Part shown: in pieces, positions 40,930-50,879 of the stretch
Layout of the letters: every line of letters begins with the position of its first letter
Numbering within the stretch: the stretch's first letter is position 1
Assembly: GCA_012960305.1 (NCBI GenBank)
Contig: DUBM01000014.1
Span: 545,667-609,666, forward strand
Reading direction: 5' to 3'
DNA: 64,000 bases
Origin: Gammaproteobacteria bacterium
Lineage (GTDB): Bacteria; Pseudomonadota; Gammaproteobacteria; Pseudomonadales; Pseudohongiellaceae
Program-made: the position numbers and the translations under genes
The notes under the pieces: generated by a model
Databases searched by the model: none
What the model saw: only the letters and a program-made list of their open reading frames with translations
Told to the model about the DNA's origin: nothing

Positions 40930-43683
40930 ATGGCAGAAAAAAAACAACTCATACTTGTAGACGGATCCTCTTATCTTTTTAGGGCTTTTCACGCACTCCC
41001 GCCTTTAGTTACCAGTCGTGGTCAACCGACCGGTGCTGTTAAAGGCGTAATCAACATGATACGCAGCCTGATAAAAAATTATCCCGACAGCAATATCGCT
41101 ATTGTTTTCGATGCCAAGGGGAAAACTTTTCGTAGCGATATCTACAAAGAATACAAGGCCCATCGCCCACCCATGCCTGAGGATTTGCGCTCGCAGATTG
41201 AACCGATACATACCATTGTAAAGGCCATGGGATTGCCGCTGCTAATGATCTCTGGCGTAGAGGCTGACGATGTTATTGGTACTTTGTGTGAAAGAGCCAC
41301 GGCTGTAGGTGTAGACACGCTTGTTTCAACAGGCGACAAAGACTTAGCCCAATTGGTCAATGACAAAGTGACATTAATGAATACCATGACCGACGAGTTG
41401 CTCGATGAGCCAGGCGTAGTAAACAAATTTGGCATCGGTCCAAAGGCTATAGTCGACTACCTGGCACTTATGGGCGATAAGTCAGACAATATTCCAGGCG
41501 TTCCCAGTGTTGGGCCGAAAACAGCCGTTAAGTGGTTACTAGAATATGGTTCCATGGAAGGCATCATTGAAAACGCTGAGGCAGTTGGCGGAAAAGTAGG
41601 AGAGCGCTTAAGAGAGAATATTGACCTACTAAGATTATCTTATTTGCTCGCCACGATTAAGATGGATGTTAGCTTAGATGTAGAAATAGAAGATTTAGTT
41701 CGCGCTGACGAAGATAGGCAAACCCTCCATGATGTTTTCTCCTTAATGGAATTCAAGTCATGGATTAACGAACTAGAAATCAGTGGAGTGACAGCATCAG
41801 AATCAACTCTTAATGATTCCAATAATTCTGTAAACGCAGGAAAAAGCATAGAGGAAAAAATAGTTACCCCGGGGGAAATATCTTATTCCTGCATTACTAC
41901 AACAGACAGTTTCAGTGATTTAGTTAAGAGCTTGAAAGAATGCAAAGAATTCGCAATCGCTTTAGAAACTGAGGGAAACCATTTTCTTGATACCACCTTG
42001 ATTGGCATAGCGGTTTCATTAGAAATCGGCACGGCTTTCTATATTCCCGTAGGCCATGAGTATGAGGACTGTCCAGACCTGCTGGATGCCGAGGATGTGC
42101 TTAAGGCTTTGAAGCCAATACTGGAAAATCCCTTTATCACTAAGATTGGTTACGACCTAAAACATCTTGGCCATGTACTGAAAAATTTTGCTATTGATCT
42201 CGAGCCAGTTAAAACCGATGTGTTATTGGCATCTTATGTTGTTAATTCTGTGGCTACCAAACACGCTTTGGCTGATATCGCTAAATTCTACTTAGACTTG
42301 TCGTCGGTAGATCCAGCATCTTTGCTTGGAAAAGGCAGAACAAGAATTGCACCAGTAGCAGTAGTTATTGAGAAATACAGTGACTACGCTGCCGAAAAAG
42401 CGGATTTTATTCTGCGCTTGTCTCGCACGCTCGACTATGAATTGCAGACTAATGGCCACTTACAAGGCCTATATCAATACTACGAATTGCCACTTATCGA
42501 AGTGCTTGAACGGGTGGAACGTAACGGTATTTTGGTCAACGAGGAAGTACTAGCGAAGCAAAGCAAGGAGCTGGGTGTTCAGTTAGAAAAACTGGAGAAA
42601 GGAGCCTATGAACTTGCTGGCGAAGAATTTAATTTGGGGTCGCCGAAACAGCTGCAGACTATCTTCTATGAAAAGCTGCAACTCCCTGTGCTTAAGAAAA
42701 CACCTACTGGCCAACCTTCAACAGCAGAACCTATACTACAAGAATTGGCTGCTGAATATGAGCTGCCCAAATTAATTCTCGAGCATCGATCACTCAGCAA
42801 ACTAAAATCAACTTATACCGATAAACTTCCTCTTGAGATAAATAAAACCACCGGTAGGATTCATTCTTCTTTCCAACAAGCAGTAGCGGCGACTGGCAGG
42901 TTGTCATCCACGGATCCGAATTTACAGAATATACCGATTCGAACTGCCGAAGGTCGACGAGTTAGACAAGCATTTGTTTGTGCAAAGGGCTACAAATTAT
43001 TGGCTGCAGATTATTCGCAAGTTGAACTTCGGATAATGGCTCATTTGTCTCAAGACGCGGGGTTGCTATACGCGTTTTCTAATGGGCAAGATGTTCACCG
43101 TGCTACCGCTTCCGAAGTGTTCAGTGTGCCATTGGAGAAAGTTACTGCTGATCAACGTAGATCTGCGAAGGCAATTAATTTTGGCTTGATTTATGGGATG
43201 TCTGCCTTCGGATTAGCAAATCAATTAAATATCAGCCGGACCGATGCAGCGCAGTATGTCGAACGCTATTTTGGAAAATATCCTGGGATCCGAAAATATA
43301 TGGACGAAACTCAAGCCTTAGCTGATGAGAATGGATATGTAGAAACGCTATTCGGCCGCCGGCTTTACTTGCCAAATATTCATGCAGGTAATGCCATGAT
43401 TCGAAAAGCCGCGCAAAGAACTGCGATCAACGCACCCATGCAAGGTTCGGCAGCAGACATTATCAAAAGGGCGATGATCGACATCGACCATTGGCTGGCT
43501 ATGGGCGAATTGGATGCAAAGATGTTATTGCAGGTTCATGACGAATTAGTATTTGAAGTGAGCGAAGCAGATTTGGAATTACTGAGTGAAGGCGTCAAAT
43601 TTCGTATGGCATCAGCAGCTGCATTAGATGTTCCACTGGTCGTTGATGTTGGTGTTGGAGACAATTGGGACCAGGCACATTAG
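40930..43683 (+). CDS. polA: DNA polymerase I, with degenerate 3'-5' exonuclease site
   Basis: PolA (917 residues) does gap filling and primer removal. The 5' nuclease domain (1-290) and polymerase domain (about 540-917) are fully conserved: DYSQVELRIMAHLS, RRSAKAINFGLIYGMSAFGL, QVHDELVFEV and the C-terminal NWDQAH. In the exonuclease domain, however, the metal-binding aspartates are replaced. E. coli FDTET is here IALET (D355 to A344, Glu kept), the Exo II Asp (NLKYD) becomes L413 (DLKHL), and Exo III YAAED becomes YAAEK (K490). Proofreading is therefore probably lost. It converges with engB. Confidence 0.97.
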   Translation: MAEKKQLILVDGSSYLFRAFHALPPLVTSRGQPTGAVKGVINMIRSLIKNYPDSNIAIVFDAKGKTFRSDIYKEYKAHRPPMPEDLRSQIEPIHTIVKAMGLPLLMISGVEADDVIGTLCERATAVGVDTLVSTGDKDLAQLVNDKVTLMNTMTDELLDEPGVVNKFGIGPKAIVDYLALMGDKSDNIPGVPSVGPKTAVKWLLEYGSMEGIIENAEAVGGKVGERLRENIDLLRLSYLLATIKMDVSLDVEIEDLVRADEDRQTLHDVFSLMEFKSWINELEISGVTASESTLNDSNNSVNAGKSIEEKIVTPGEISYSCITTTDSFSDLVKSLKECKEFAIALETEGNHFLDTTLIGIAVSLEIGTAFYIPVGHEYEDCPDLLDAEDVLKALKPILENPFITKIGYDLKHLGHVLKNFAIDLEPVKTDVLLASYVVNSVATKHALADIAKFYLDLSSVDPASLLGKGRTRIAPVAVVIEKYSDYAAEKADFILRLSRTLDYELQTNGHLQGLYQYYELPLIEVLERVERNGILVNEEVLAKQSKELGVQLEKLEKGAYELAGEEFNLGSPKQLQTIFYEKLQLPVLKKTPTGQPSTAEPILQELAAEYELPKLILEHRSLSKLKSTYTDKLPLEINKTTGRIHSSFQQAVAATGRLSSTDPNLQNIPIRTAEGRRVRQAFVCAKGYKLLAADYSQVELRIMAHLSQDAGLLYAFSNGQDVHRATASEVFSVPLEKVTADQRRSAKAINFGLIYGMSAFGLANQLNISRTDAAQYVERYFGKYPGIRKYMDETQALADENGYVETLFGRRLYLPNIHAGNAMIRKAAQRTAINAPMQGSAADIIKRAMIDIDHWLAMGELDAKMLLQVHDELVFEVSEADLELLSEGVKFRMASAAALDVPLVVDVGVGDNWDQAH

Positions 43684-43719
43684 TTCTCACTAAAAGATCG
43701 TTATCGAGAACTAGGTGAG
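43681..43719 (+). terminator. Candidate hairpin between polA and engB
   Basis: TAGTTCTC (43681-43688, including the polA stop) pairs with GAGAACTA (43706-43713). An alternative CTCAC (43686-43690) / GTGAG (43715-43719) stem is followed by CTTTTT. It lies between convergent genes, so it may end transcripts on both strands, but the loops are long. Confidence 0.4.
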
Positions 43720-43729
43720 CTTTTTACAA

Positions 43730-44338
43730 TTACTCGCTGGCATCACTTGCGACGTCGACCAACCAGCCGTTCAATTTCTTTCTCGCTTCATCAACCCCTG
43801 AATTTTTTAGCGAAGAGAAAAGCTGAACACTAACACTGGCAGTTTCTTTCAATTCTTGCTTAATCGCCAATAAAGTATTCTGGGCAGCACCTTTTTTTAA
43901 TTTATCCGCTTTGGTTAACAAGATGTGAATTGGTAAGTCGGAAGCAACCGCCCAATCGATCATCATTCGATCAAATTCTTTAAGCGGGTGACGAATATCG
44001 CTTAGTAGGACAATTCCCTGTAGCGCTTCCCTTTCTCGAAGATAGCGCTCGAGTTCACGCTGCCACTTATCTTTAACCGCCAACGGCACTTTCGCAAAAC
44101 CATAGCCAGGCAGGTCCACTAAATAGCGAAATTGGTCCAGTTCGAAGAAATTAATTAATTGAGTACGGCCGGGAGTCTTACTAATCCTAGCTAAGCGCGA
44201 ATGTCCTGTAATAGTATTAATTGCACTGGACTTGCCGGCATTAGATCGACCGGCAAAAGCCACTTCGGCTACGCTGTCTTCCGGGCAGGCGGCCAGTGTT
44301 GCCGCACTAGTGACAAAATTTGCTTGGTTAAAATTCAT
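43730..44338 (-). CDS. engB: Ribosome biogenesis GTPase EngB (YsxC/YihA)
   Basis: EngB is a small GTPase for 50S assembly. From ATG at 44338 ([12 protein letters not shown]) it has 202 residues; the longer frame from 44431 has an unlikely 31-residue extension. G motifs are present: [16 protein letters not shown] (G1), [17 protein letters not shown] (G3) and LLTKADKL (G4). polA lies convergent and cytochrome c4 divergent, the usual Pseudomonas setting. Confidence 0.95.
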   Translation of the reverse strand: MNFNQANFVTSAATLAACPEDSVAEVAFAGRSNAGKSSAINTITGHSRLARISKTPGRTQLINFFELDQFRYLVDLPGYGFAKVPLAVKDKWQRELERYLREREALQGIVLLSDIRHPLKEFDRMMIDWAVASDLPIHILLTKADKLKKGAAQNTLLAIKQELKETASVSVQLFSSLKNSGVDEARKKLNGWLVDVASDASE

Positions 44339-44488
44339 TGTAGTTGTCTGTGTTTGAGCCAATCCAAAAGTCATTTTTTGCAGACTTAGGTTGTGGGTAG
44401 ATGGATGCAAACTGTGTATCGGTCGCTGCAATATGAGGCTGAAGTGCCCCGGTAAAAGGAGTACATAGAGTCAAAGGACTAATTACGG

Positions 44489-44494
44489 TATAAT
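44489..44494 (+). promoter_or_regulatory. Candidate -10 element of cytochrome c4
   Basis: TATAAT followed by GCGCGG lies 88 bp upstream of the cytochrome c4 start, on its strand. The -35 position (TAGAGT-like) is weak, so the promoter assignment rests on the perfect -10 and context. Confidence 0.45.
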
Positions 44495-44581
44495 GCGCGG
44501 CCCTAAATTGTGGGCACTCATTAACCTTAGTATCGTCCAGCCTCTATTATTAGATACGCCAGACAGATTAGATAGGAATCG

Positions 44582-45194
44582 ATGAAGAAATTCTTTTTAG
44601 TGCTTACGTCCTCAATTATTACCTTATTGCTCTCCACGGCCGGTTTCGCCCAAGGCGACCCTGCTGCAGGCCAGGCAAAAGCAGCACTTTGTGCTACTTG
44701 CCACCGTGCTGATGGCAACAGTATTTTAGCTATAACCCCAAAATTAGCCGGCCAGAATGCCAGTTATTTGGTTAAACAATTGATGGATTTCAAATCTGGA
44801 AATCGACCGGGTGTAACTATGGCAGCCATGGTTGCAGCTTTGAGTGAAGAGGACATGCAAGACATAGCTTTTTGGTATGCCTCCCAGGAAGTTACATTAG
44901 GGGGGTGCTAATCCCGAGACTCTTGAATTGGCTGAATCGATCTATCGTGCAGGGGTTAAAGACCTTTCTGTGGCCGCCTGCTCCGCATGTCACTCGCCTA
45001 CAGGTGACGGCAATGCCCCTGCTGGTTTTCCATCACTTAGCGGACAGCACGCCGAATACACTTTGCAACAATTAAAGGATTTTCGAGCCGGTGTAAGGCA
45101 AAATGACACCAGTGCGATGATGCGCTCGGTTGTAGAACGTTTGACTGACAAAGAGTTGGAAGCACTATCGAGCTATGTTTCCGGTCTAAATTAG
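44582..45194 (+). pseudogene. Cytochrome c4, interrupted by a frameshift at a G6 run
   Basis: The first frame (44582-44911) encodes a signal peptide (cleavage near FAQG), the first haem site CATCH and a c4-type domain, then stops after VTLGGC. From about 44907 a different frame continues with ANPETLELAESIYRAG, the second haem site CSACH and the rest, ending at 45194. Removing one G from GGGGGG (44900-44905) joins both into a normal 203-residue di-haem cytochrome c4. The protein would carry electrons to terminal oxidases in the periplasm. The shift could be a real mutation, phase variation in the homopolymer, or a sequencing error. Confidence 0.85.
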
Positions 45195-45324
45195 GACAAG
45201 CAGGCCTAATGAATTTGTTTTTGCGTTAAATCGGTTATCTCTATCAGCTATCGGTGATAGCTAGTCATAGCCAGCTGTGATAATTTTTGCCCAGATCCAA
45301 CAGAAAAGCGATGGAGTCCTAACA

Positions 45325-45996
45325 ATGAGAAATACATCAATGATTAAAAGACTACTGCAAGTATTTACCCTGATTACCCTATTGCCGCTGGCATTCTCAA
45401 GTTATGCCCAGATTGAAAGATATGTGGCCGGTACCCATTACACTGAGCTTCGAGCGCCGGTTAATACCAAAGATTCCGCCAAGGTCGAAGTGCTGGAGGC
45501 GTTTTGGTATGGCTGTTCACATTGTTTCAGCTTTGAGCCATTGATCGTAGATTGGGAATCAAACATTACTGATGATGTTGATTTCGTGCGTTTCCCGGCT
45601 ATTTGGAACGGTTTGATGAAAATTCATGCTCAGGTTTATTACACAGCTGAGGCATTGGATGCTGTTGAGGTACTCCATGAGCCTGTCTTTAGTGCCATCA
45701 ATTTAGAAGGCAACCGACTGCAGAACGAAAGCCAGATTGGTGACTTATTCGCTGAGCACGGGGTGGATCGCGACAAGTTTGAAGCCGCGTTCAATTCCTT
45801 TTCCGTTAGAGCCAAGATCAACCAAGCCGAAAAGCGTATGCAGGATTATGAGATTCGCAGCACGCCTAACATGATAGTTAATGGCAAATACCTCGTTACT
45901 ACTGGCGCGAGCGTTCGCACTCAACAGGAAATGCTGGAAGTAGTTGATTTTCTTGTACAAAAAGAAAGAATGTTGCTTGGAAATTCTGGCGAATAG
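45325..45996 (+). CDS. dsbA: Periplasmic thiol:disulfide oxidoreductase DsbA
   Basis: DsbA introduces disulfides into secreted proteins. The start is set at ATG 45325 with GGAG 9 bp before it, giving 223 residues with a signal peptide (cleavage after FSSYAQ). The active site is FWYGCSHCFSFEP and the cis-Pro loop is STPNMIVNG. It lies just after cytochrome c4, as in Pseudomonas, and would help fold the secretion and cytochrome proteins nearby. Confidence 0.95.
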   Translation: MRNTSMIKRLLQVFTLITLLPLAFSSYAQIERYVAGTHYTELRAPVNTKDSAKVEVLEAFWYGCSHCFSFEPLIVDWESNITDDVDFVRFPAIWNGLMKIHAQVYYTAEALDAVEVLHEPVFSAINLEGNRLQNESQIGDLFAEHGVDRDKFEAAFNSFSVRAKINQAEKRMQDYEIRSTPNMIVNGKYLVTTGASVRTQQEMLEVVDFLVQKERMLLGNSGE

Positions 45997-46023
45997 CCCG
46001 ATTTGCTGTTTCACTGGCTATTC
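45991..46023 (+). terminator. Hairpin after dsbA
   Basis: GAATAGCC (45991-45998, spanning the dsbA stop) pairs with GGCTATTC (46016-46023) across 17 bp. No T-run follows, so it is a weak terminator or RNA-stability hairpin. Confidence 0.35.
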
Positions 46024-46236
46024 CGGGCGTGCTGCTTGGAATAGCTAGCTTCAAATTTTGTTCTATCCTCGAAAAATCTGTACTAAAACCCCGTATTTCC
46101 CCGCGCTGGATCAAACTATTTAGCTGATATATCAGTCTTAGAGCAGACTACCAACCAATATCCTTTGACGTTGCTTAGATAACCGCTGTTATCGAGTTCG
46201 AAGGTATAAAATATTTTTGTTGATGCTTGAACTGTT

Positions 46237-47520
46237 ATGGCCCAGATACCAGATCAAATTCTAACCAGCCTACCCCCTTTCATGCGCAATATACTGGAGG
46301 ATAGTTCTCGGCGCGATCTGTTAAGAAAGACCGATACTAGTTTTTTAATTTTCGATCGTCAGTTAATCCATCTGGAGTCTGGTCGTCAGCGCGCAATTCC
46401 GGGCACGGACGTATCACCAGATCCCAAGGCAATAGCAGCTATATCTAAATCTCTTTTGGAGAGTAGCCAGAAAGAATGTTCCGCGATGCTATTTGTATCC
46501 CCAGCAGAGTTTGTTGCCACATCGCAATCAATGCCAGGTGTATCAAAGGACAATTTGGCGTCAGCTTTGCAACTTCAAATTAATTCCATACTTCCCGCTT
46601 ACGAAGAACCACTGTCATTGGCGGTGAATGCAGACCCGGTAGAGCAAAGTGATGAGCATATTGCTATTTGGTTTAAGAATTCGCGCATGGATGAATACTT
46701 TGAGGCTTTTGATGCTGAGGGAATTTTTCTCGGTGCAATTAAACCAAGAATTCTAAAACCACTAAAGAAAGATTCTATATGTCACTATCTTGATCAAGAT
46801 CAGTACGGCGCTACTGATATTCAAGTAAAAAATGGCGTTCTGCTTCGATGGTCCCATATCGAAGTAATTGATTTCGAAAATGAAGCATTTAAAACACAAT
46901 GGCAGAATCTTACCAGCGACGCAGATTCAGAAAGAAAAATAGAATTTAAAGCCGCGGAAGATTACCTCAATGATGAGGAAGCTGCTTACGAAAAATTCGC
47001 CTACCACTTTTTCCCTCAGGGCGCTCTCACTGCTCGGAAAAAGGTAGAGAAAGGCCGTAATTTATTGGCGGTGGCTGGATTTGTGGCAATTTGTTTGGTG
47101 ATTTCGGCAATTCCTTTTCTCGCTCAGTCTATCGAATTCAGAAATCTGGCGTCATCTTTAGATTCACAAAGAGTAATGGCCTTCGAAGCAAGGCAAGACC
47201 AACAAGTTGTAGTGAATTTCGAGAATGAGTGGGGAGTGATTAGCGATTTTCCCGACCAACAAATAAGGCGGGCGATGTACGCGCTGCAAAACGTGCTTAG
47301 TCCTGACCGGCTTTCCTCGATGGAAATAACGGAAGGGCTTATCAGAATTCAGGGAACTAGCAGTGAGCCGCAGGCTTTACTACAAAGGCTAGAGCAAGAT
47401 CCAATATTCACCGAAGTCATTTTTTCCCGGGCAACCAATAATAGCCGCTACTACATCGACCTTCGACTCAGCGAAGTAAATTTTGAAGCCTATATGGTTC
47501 GTTACTTTCCCGACGAATAG
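46237..47520 (+). CDS. gspL: Type II secretion protein GspL-like
   Basis: This 427-residue protein opens the T2SS cluster. It has an actin-like cytoplasmic part (residues 1-260), one membrane helix (about 276-297, LLAVAGFVAICLVISAIPFL) and a periplasmic ferredoxin-like part, the architecture of GspL/PilM-N. GspL recruits GspE to the membrane. Sequence conservation is low, so the call depends on architecture and on the next gene being a GspM-like protein. No gspC precedes it; a GATAAC/GTTATC hairpin (46178-46193) lies in the 240-bp upstream gap. Confidence 0.7.
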   Translation: MAQIPDQILTSLPPFMRNILEDSSRRDLLRKTDTSFLIFDRQLIHLESGRQRAIPGTDVSPDPKAIAAISKSLLESSQKECSAMLFVSPAEFVATSQSMPGVSKDNLASALQLQINSILPAYEEPLSLAVNADPVEQSDEHIAIWFKNSRMDEYFEAFDAEGIFLGAIKPRILKPLKKDSICHYLDQDQYGATDIQVKNGVLLRWSHIEVIDFENEAFKTQWQNLTSDADSERKIEFKAAEDYLNDEEAAYEKFAYHFFPQGALTARKKVEKGRNLLAVAGFVAICLVISAIPFLAQSIEFRNLASSLDSQRVMAFEARQDQQVVVNFENEWGVISDFPDQQIRRAMYALQNVLSPDRLSSMEITEGLIRIQGTSSEPQALLQRLEQDPIFTEVIFSRATNNSRYYIDLRLSEVNFEAYMVRYFPDE

Positions 47521-47588
47521 GATTGAATGTATAGCTCTGGATAAATAGACCAGGCGGCCACAAATAAATAGAGCAGTTTAATAAAACT

Positions 47589-48158
47589 ATGAGTGTTTCA
47601 ACGAGAGAGAAAAAAATATTAATGCTGGCCGGATTGGTGGCCATCATTTTTTTTGGCAATAGTATGTTTCCAGCAATAGGTTCTATTTATAACGAACGAG
47701 AAAACAATATCGGAAGCATCCAGCTCGATATCGGCAGAGAGAGGAGGTTAATTGAAGATACTCTTCGATGGCGCGAGCGAAGAATAGAATCTCAAGCTGA
47801 GCAAACAGAACTTGAGCAACAAGTTTTTAGCGGTGACACGATTCCAATAATTGAAGCGAATATCCAAAGAGAACTTTCTCAACACGCGCGGGACTCTGGC
47901 ATTACCGTAAGCTCAACTCGCTTGGCGGAGCGATTATCTAGCGATGGCTGGCTACTAATTAGTCAGGAGATGTCATTTCGCACTGACAATGCTGGAAATA
48001 CTGTGAGCTTTCTTCAAAAACTCGAGGAGTCCCAACCCCGGTTGCGCGTGACTGATTTCAGTGTAAATCGCAGTCGCAATCAGTACAGCGGTTCCATAAC
48101 TGTAGTGGGTTTTGCTAGAAGTGCCGATTTGCTTACAGAAGAAGTGGCCTCAAGATGA
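47589..48158 (+). CDS. gspM: Type II secretion protein GspM-like
   Basis: The 189-residue protein has a short basic cytoplasmic tail, one membrane helix (residues 12-31) and a coiled-coil plus ferredoxin-like periplasmic domain, as in GspM/PilO. GspM pairs with GspL in the inner-membrane platform. It follows the gspL-like gene by 68 bp and precedes gspE by 37 bp. Confidence 0.65.
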   Translation: MSVSTREKKILMLAGLVAIIFFGNSMFPAIGSIYNERENNIGSIQLDIGRERRLIEDTLRWRERRIESQAEQTELEQQVFSGDTIPIIEANIQRELSQHARDSGITVSSTRLAERLSSDGWLLISQEMSFRTDNAGNTVSFLQKLEESQPRLRVTDFSVNRSRNQYSGSITVVGFARSADLLTEEVASR

Positions 48159-48195
48159 TGGCACTTCAAATTAAGATTTATTTAGGGGACATGTC

Positions 48196-49659
48196 GTGAG
48201 TTTTGCGGTAATGACAATGCCAGTATTCAGTCAGTTGCTCGAGCCTGAGGGAATTGCCCCAGCGCTGGATTATGCAGACACAGGTACTCTAATTTGTAAC
48301 CAAGTTCCTTCCGCTCAGTTAAGGGCAAAGGTTCGTTTTATCGTCAAAGATCCGGTGAAATTTGAGGTTCGTTCTGATGACGATGTTCGAAGACTTTTAA
48401 AACATTGGCGCGCAGAACTGTCACCAGAAATAGAAAGCTCCGACACAGATATTTTTGTCTCTGGCTTCGAAGATGATGAAGCCCTCAAAGACTTGGCATC
48501 CGATGCTCCAATAATCCGACTAGTAAACCATTTATTTGCCAGAGCGCTAGATTTAAATTCCAGTGATATCCATTTCGAACCAAACGAAACACACTTAGAT
48601 ATTCGATGCAGAGTGGATGGCATAATGACTCGAATCGAACGGCTGCCCATAAAGATTAATACCGCAGTTGCTTCTCGGTTAAAGCTAATGGCGAAACTCG
48701 ATATTGGTGAAAAACGCCTGCCCCAAGATGGCCGTATTGATTATCAAATTGCCAACAAGCAATTAGATATGCGGGTCTCAACTTTACCAGGCGTCCACGG
48801 CGAATCAGTTGTACTGAGAATTTTGGACCGAAGCGACACGACTGTGGAGTTAAAGCAGTTGGGTATGCCAGAAGTAGTGTTGAATCATTATGAGACTGTT
48901 ATTCATCAACCACATGGAATGATTTTAATTACCGGCCCAACTGGTAGCGGCAAGACTACAACGCTGTATGCCACCTTAGAAAAAATAAACAATGAAACGC
49001 AGAAGATTATTACTGTTGAAGACCCGGTTGAGTACCAACTTGATGGCATCACTCAAATCCAAGCCAATGCTAGCATCGGACTAAGTTTTGCAGCTGGGCT
49101 GAGGTCAATCGTACGGCAAGACCCCGACATCTTAATGGTTGGTGAAATTCGGGATCATGAAACTGCAGAAATCGCTATCGAGTCCGCTTTAACAGGGCAC
49201 CTAGTCTTTTCCACACTACATACGAATGATGCCGCCGGCGCGGTTAGTCGATTGCAGGATATGGGAGTGCAAGGTTATCTAATCAGTTCCAGTCTATTAG
49301 CGATTCAGGCGCAAAGGTTGGTAAGAAGAGTTTGTACTGACTGTTCAGAAATTCATGAGCTAAACAATGATGAGGCTACGGTATTGGATATCGAGCAGGC
49401 TTCTTGTCCACAGATTAAGCGAGGGAAAGGGTGTGAGCTATGTGGCAGCACCGGATATCGTGGACGGGTAGGCTTATATGAGCTGCTAATGATGAGCGAT
49501 GCCATTCGTCATCATATAGCCAGAGGAGCTGATGCCAACATAATTCGTGAACAGGCGATCTCTGAAGGGATGAGAACATTACGTCAAGATGCGCTGGAGA
49601 AATTAGCTGCTGGCCTCACTACACCTGAAGAAGTTGTGCGGGTAACGAGAGCGCTGTGA
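48196..49659 (+). CDS. gspE: Type II secretion ATPase GspE
   Basis: GspE is the hexameric ATPase that drives pseudopilus assembly. The 487-residue protein has an N-terminal N1E-like part, then the catalytic core: Walker A GPTGSGKTTTLYATL, the Asp box VEDPVEYQLDGITQIQ, Walker B DILMVGEIRDHETA and the His box STLHTNDAAGAV. The tetra-cysteine zinc motif (CTDC...CELC) is present. The start is GTG at 48196 with AGGGGA 6 bp ahead. Its stop overlaps gspF. Confidence 0.95.
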   Translation: MSFAVMTMPVFSQLLEPEGIAPALDYADTGTLICNQVPSAQLRAKVRFIVKDPVKFEVRSDDDVRRLLKHWRAELSPEIESSDTDIFVSGFEDDEALKDLASDAPIIRLVNHLFARALDLNSSDIHFEPNETHLDIRCRVDGIMTRIERLPIKINTAVASRLKLMAKLDIGEKRLPQDGRIDYQIANKQLDMRVSTLPGVHGESVVLRILDRSDTTVELKQLGMPEVVLNHYETVIHQPHGMILITGPTGSGKTTTLYATLEKINNETQKIITVEDPVEYQLDGITQIQANASIGLSFAAGLRSIVRQDPDILMVGEIRDHETAEIAIESALTGHLVFSTLHTNDAAGAVSRLQDMGVQGYLISSSLLAIQAQRLVRRVCTDCSEIHELNNDEATVLDIEQASCPQIKRGKGCELCGSTGYRGRVGLYELLMMSDAIRHHIARGADANIIREQAISEGMRTLRQDALEKLAAGLTTPEEVVRVTRAL

Positions 49660-50861
49660 GTACACTCTACTATAAATATCAAGCATTCGATTCTGCTGGA
49701 AAGGTTCAAAATGGCCAGCTAAATGCTGAGTCAGAGAAAGAAGCCGTCAGAATTTTGCAGGGTAAAAACCTGACACCGGTAAAGATTCAGGAAACCAAAC
49801 AGTCTTCTGAAAGAGGGCGTAAAAAGAAAATTTCTAACACTGACATTCTCGATTTTACAAATGGTCTTTGTACCTTGGTTGAAGCCAGGGTGCCAATTGA
49901 TAAAGCGTTGCGATTGTTAGACGGCATAACAGAGTCGGCAGCAATGCGAGATTTGGTGCTTAATCTTCTCCGGAAAGTAAAAGAAGGTAAAAGCTTGGCA
50001 GAGGCGATGGAAATGTACCCCGCCGTCTTCTCAAAGATGTATGTGAATATAATTAGAGCTGGAGAAGAGGGCGGTATTCTTGATGAGCTTTTACCGGATC
50101 TGGCAGAATTCTTGGAGACCAGCGCAAAAACTCGCCAACAAGTTATTTCGGCGATGATCTATCCAGTAGTGTTGTTGGCAACTGGCATTATTTCAGTGTT
50201 CTTGCTGTTGGTGTTTGTCGTACCACAGTTTGCGGCGATGTTTGAGGACGCCGGATCAGAGATTCCTCCTTCTGCGGCATTTCTACTTTCATTGAGCACC
50301 TTTTTGCAAAGCTATGGTTTTCTGATTGTCTTATTTTTCGTTCTCTTGGTATTTGCATGGCGACGTCTGGATAAAGATCCTGCCACACGGATGCAAAAAG
50401 ACGGCTTTCTGCTTTCCCTACCCTTATTTGGAACGCTCATCCTCTATAAAGAGTGTGCAGTGTTCGCTCGTACGCTGGGTGCGCTACTCGCAGCGGGTAT
50501 TCCTCTTATTAGAGCCCTAAGGGTATCTCGAGAGGTTGTGGCTAACGCGGTGCTAACAGCTCATTTGCAGCAAGTCGAAGAAGATGTAAGAGGTGGAGCT
50601 GGGCTCGGAATTTCTTTAGAAAAGACCAACCAATTTCCGACACTATTGCATCAGTTAGTGGCGGTTGGTGAAGAATCAGGCCGAACATCAGAAATACTGT
50701 TGAAATCGGCAGCGACCTTCGATACTTACGTGCGCAATCAAATGTCTGCCTTGGTCTCTGCACTGCAACCTGCGCTGATCATATTCTTAGCCATCGCTGT
50801 CGGTGGTATAACAATTACTATGCTTTCTGCGGTTTTCAGTATGAATGCCGTGGAGTTTTAG
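49656..50861 (+). CDS. gspF: Type II secretion inner-membrane protein GspF
   Basis: GspF (401 residues) is the polytopic platform protein. Two GspF domains are visible, each ending in membrane helices: YPVVLLATGIISVFLLLVFVVPQF and the final ALIIFLAIAVGGITITMLSAVF. The N-terminal YYKYQAFDSAGKVQNGQ is diagnostic. It overlaps gspE by 4 bp (start GTG at 49656) and precedes gspD. Confidence 0.95.
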   Translation: MSTLYYKYQAFDSAGKVQNGQLNAESEKEAVRILQGKNLTPVKIQETKQSSERGRKKKISNTDILDFTNGLCTLVEARVPIDKALRLLDGITESAAMRDLVLNLLRKVKEGKSLAEAMEMYPAVFSKMYVNIIRAGEEGGILDELLPDLAEFLETSAKTRQQVISAMIYPVVLLATGIISVFLLLVFVVPQFAAMFEDAGSEIPPSAAFLLSLSTFLQSYGFLIVLFFVLLVFAWRRLDKDPATRMQKDGFLLSLPLFGTLILYKECAVFARTLGALLAAGIPLIRALRVSREVVANAVLTAHLQQVEEDVRGGAGLGISLEKTNQFPTLLHQLVAVGEESGRTSEILLKSAATFDTYVRNQMSALVSALQPALIIFLAIAVGGITITMLSAVFSMNAVEF

Positions 50862-50879
50862 AGTTATTTGGAGAAAAAA

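Noticed and set aside
42515..42530. GTGGAACG in polA as a parS half
   Set aside because: Only one half-site is present.
46165..46193. TTGACG-17-GTTATC promoter before the T2SS cluster
   Set aside because: The -10 is far from consensus and overlaps a short hairpin; too weak to list.
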